Below the pieces are notes generated by a model. That model was not told where the DNA came from. It saw only the letters and a program-made list of their open reading frames with translations, and did not search any database. The translations under genes were made by a program, and so were the position numbers. Source: Amphiduros pacificus (lineage: Eukaryota; Annelida; Polychaeta; Phyllodocida; Hesionidae). Taken from it: a stretch of DNA of 64,000 nt. This document shows positions 62,226 through 64,000 of the stretch, piece by piece. Position 1 is the first letter of the stretch; every line of letters starts with the position of its first letter. The stretch is from the NCBI GenBank assembly GCA_949316495.1, contig OX439008.1, forward strand, positions 14,837,532 through 14,901,531. The letters run 5' to 3'.

Positions 62226-64000
62226 ACAAATGCATCTACACTATTACAATTAAAAGAGTAGTCTATATTTCAGAATGATGCTCATAAGCTTTGCCTTTTA
62301 AGTCAATGTCAACATGAATACTTTTGGACACTTTCCATGAGTTCAATAGGTGAGATATTTAGCAATGACTATTAAACAGTGTACGATTGTTTATTCATTA
62401 CATAAAATTAAAAGTTAATAATTAAGCTGCTCAAAGGTCAGCAAAATGTCATGACAAATATTACTCTATTACTGGGAGACATCAAATTTGCATATATTAT
62501 TCTAAATATAACACCTTCAACCAGTTATTATTAATGGTAAAACTGACAACCTAGTACTATTATATCCATGGTGATTATTTCTTTACTTTTCACAAATTTA
62601 GGTCTGGGCTTTTTGATATTGTTATTATCCAGGCAAAAACATGAGATATCAATTATAGATTTAGCAATATGAAGTTCTATACAAATGACCATTCTGTTTT
62701 TTTTTAAACAATATTCCATTACAAATTAATCTTTCTCAGGTTTTCAAGGGCAATGTGGTTTCATTTCCGCACACTCTGTCATGGGGCCAACCGCTTTAGG
62801 GACGGCTCTAATATTCCTCAGAAGCCCGACCAAAAGATTCTGGCCTTGCGAAAAATAAAAAATCTAATAGTTGCTCAATTGAAGATTGCTTTTTACAAAC
62901 TCTATACACCGGGCCAACGTACTCAAACTGGTTCGCTGGATTAATTTTCCCTGCCAAAGAATTTTCCCTAAGACCCACATCAAGGGAACTTGGCCTGTTT
63001 TCTCAACTGTTGATAACTCTTCCCATGTGATTCAGCCACAATTAAGGCAACATTAAAACAATATGTTTGCACTGAATTATTCATTCATTCCTGGGAGAAT
63101 GGCAGTGTACTTTTCTAATTGACCTATTCGGTTTAATTGGCCGATCCCTCGCAATCACCTGATACCACGGCCCAATACCAGGCAATCCCCCTCCCCTTCC
63201 CAATTTGGATTTTTACATTTTTACACAAGACACTTGACTTTATACTGTTGTTTTACACCCTGATGGATGCAATTTGTTAAACATTTCCCAGTCATGTAAT
63301 TTAAACAAAAAGTGTTTATTGTAGTGAAATCTTTCCTCAATATCCCAAATGTTTATATTTTTTGGAGAATTTTATATTGATGAAGGTCATTAATTTCCAA
63401 TACATGCTTATTTTTAACTTGTTCCATGCCCAGCTCAAATGGTGTTGAGTCATTTTGAAACTGACCATTTCAACTGACACCTAGCTTATACCTTTTTGTG
63501 TGATATTCTATTTTACCATTTCCTTCAACACTCAGCATTCAGCATTTTCTGTCATACTATAATTAACCATTTCATTCATCCAATTTTATGTCATATTCCC
63601 CATTTCATCTAACACACAGTTGATACTTAGACCAATGTAAAATATACTTAATGGTGCTATTTACAGACTGATAATAATTAGAGATTCTCAAATCTTCAAA
63701 CTAGAAATTTATGTGATGAATAATACATGAATATTAATCATACTTAATTCATGTATAACTTCTATGATCTGTACAATTTGTCATAATAAGTCAGTTAGAG
63801 TCTTCTACCAGGATACAATAAGAATAATATTCTTAATCTTTCCACTGCTCCTTGCCAGATCCCATAGACATCATATCCATGACATTTTATGGAGATCAAG
63901 CCACAATTCTCGATTAATTGCGGCCATCTTATAGGTTTATATGATTGTCATCGTCGAAAAACATCATCTGCAATGATTTAATCTCTCTGCTCTCGGCCAT
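62226..64000. other. AT-rich single-copy DNA, no gene recognised
   Basis: A 63-codon plus frame at 62753-62944 has GC-richer sequence and basic residues (QKPDQKILALRKIKNLIVAQ) but no known motif. Nothing else seen. Confidence 0.4.

Noticed and set aside
1-64000. Retroviral or LTR elements, Polintons and toxin genes
   Set aside because: No long terminal repeats or recognisable polymerase, capsid or envelope sequence was seen in any frame.

Overview
The window looks like non-coding DNA from a lophotrochozoan animal, most likely a mollusc. It is AT-rich, has no bacterial-style gene packing and no long confident reading frame. It carries a tRNA-derived SINE with an (AAAC)n tail, and an 839-bp element built like the molluscan 'pearl' elements: 11-bp terminal inverted repeats, internal tandem units of about 120-156 bp, then GACA/CATA microsatellite and a terminal hairpin. 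The organism call is an inference from these repeats; the species cannot be told from here.

Layout. 1-3.55 kb is the right end of a satellite with a unit of about 119 bp that runs off the left edge. 3.5-6.5 kb holds mostly single-copy DNA, a probable LINE 3' stub and a motif-rich block. 7-10.6 kb has two SINE copies, a 46-bp minisatellite and a 21-bp minisatellite. 11.4-11.9 kb is a locally CpG-rich block. 14.9-15.4 kb is a 22-bp minisatellite. 18-25 kb is dense in repeats: a degenerate 50-bp array, the pearl element, an 18-19-bp array split by a full-length SINE, a 33-bp array and a 29-bp array. 27.8-29.5 kb holds a 94-bp and a 45-47-bp array. 35.8-36.4 kb is a 56-bp array and 42.4-42.9 kb a 58-bp array. 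At 43.6-44.1 kb a SINE sits inside a duplicated segment. 46-48.5 kb has three CTCF-like motifs and an exon-like piece. 54.0-54.5 kb is an AT-rich array. 57.65-59.71 kb is an array of about 70 units of 29 bp, nearly every one carrying TGACTCA. 60.4-61.0 kb is a 32-bp array. The rest is single-copy AT-rich sequence.

No protein-coding gene can be supported with confidence. Most open frames are by-products of minisatellites whose unit lacks stops on one strand, or of SINEs. The best exon-like piece is 39482-39735 (open throughout, GC-rich for the window, AG before and GTAAGT after). The window fits a large intron or an intergenic region. The main interest is the number of unrelated minisatellite families, about 12 kb or a fifth of the window, several of which multiply a recognisable transcription-factor core (AP-1, MEIS/TGIF, MAF half-site, nuclear-receptor half-site) at fixed spacing.
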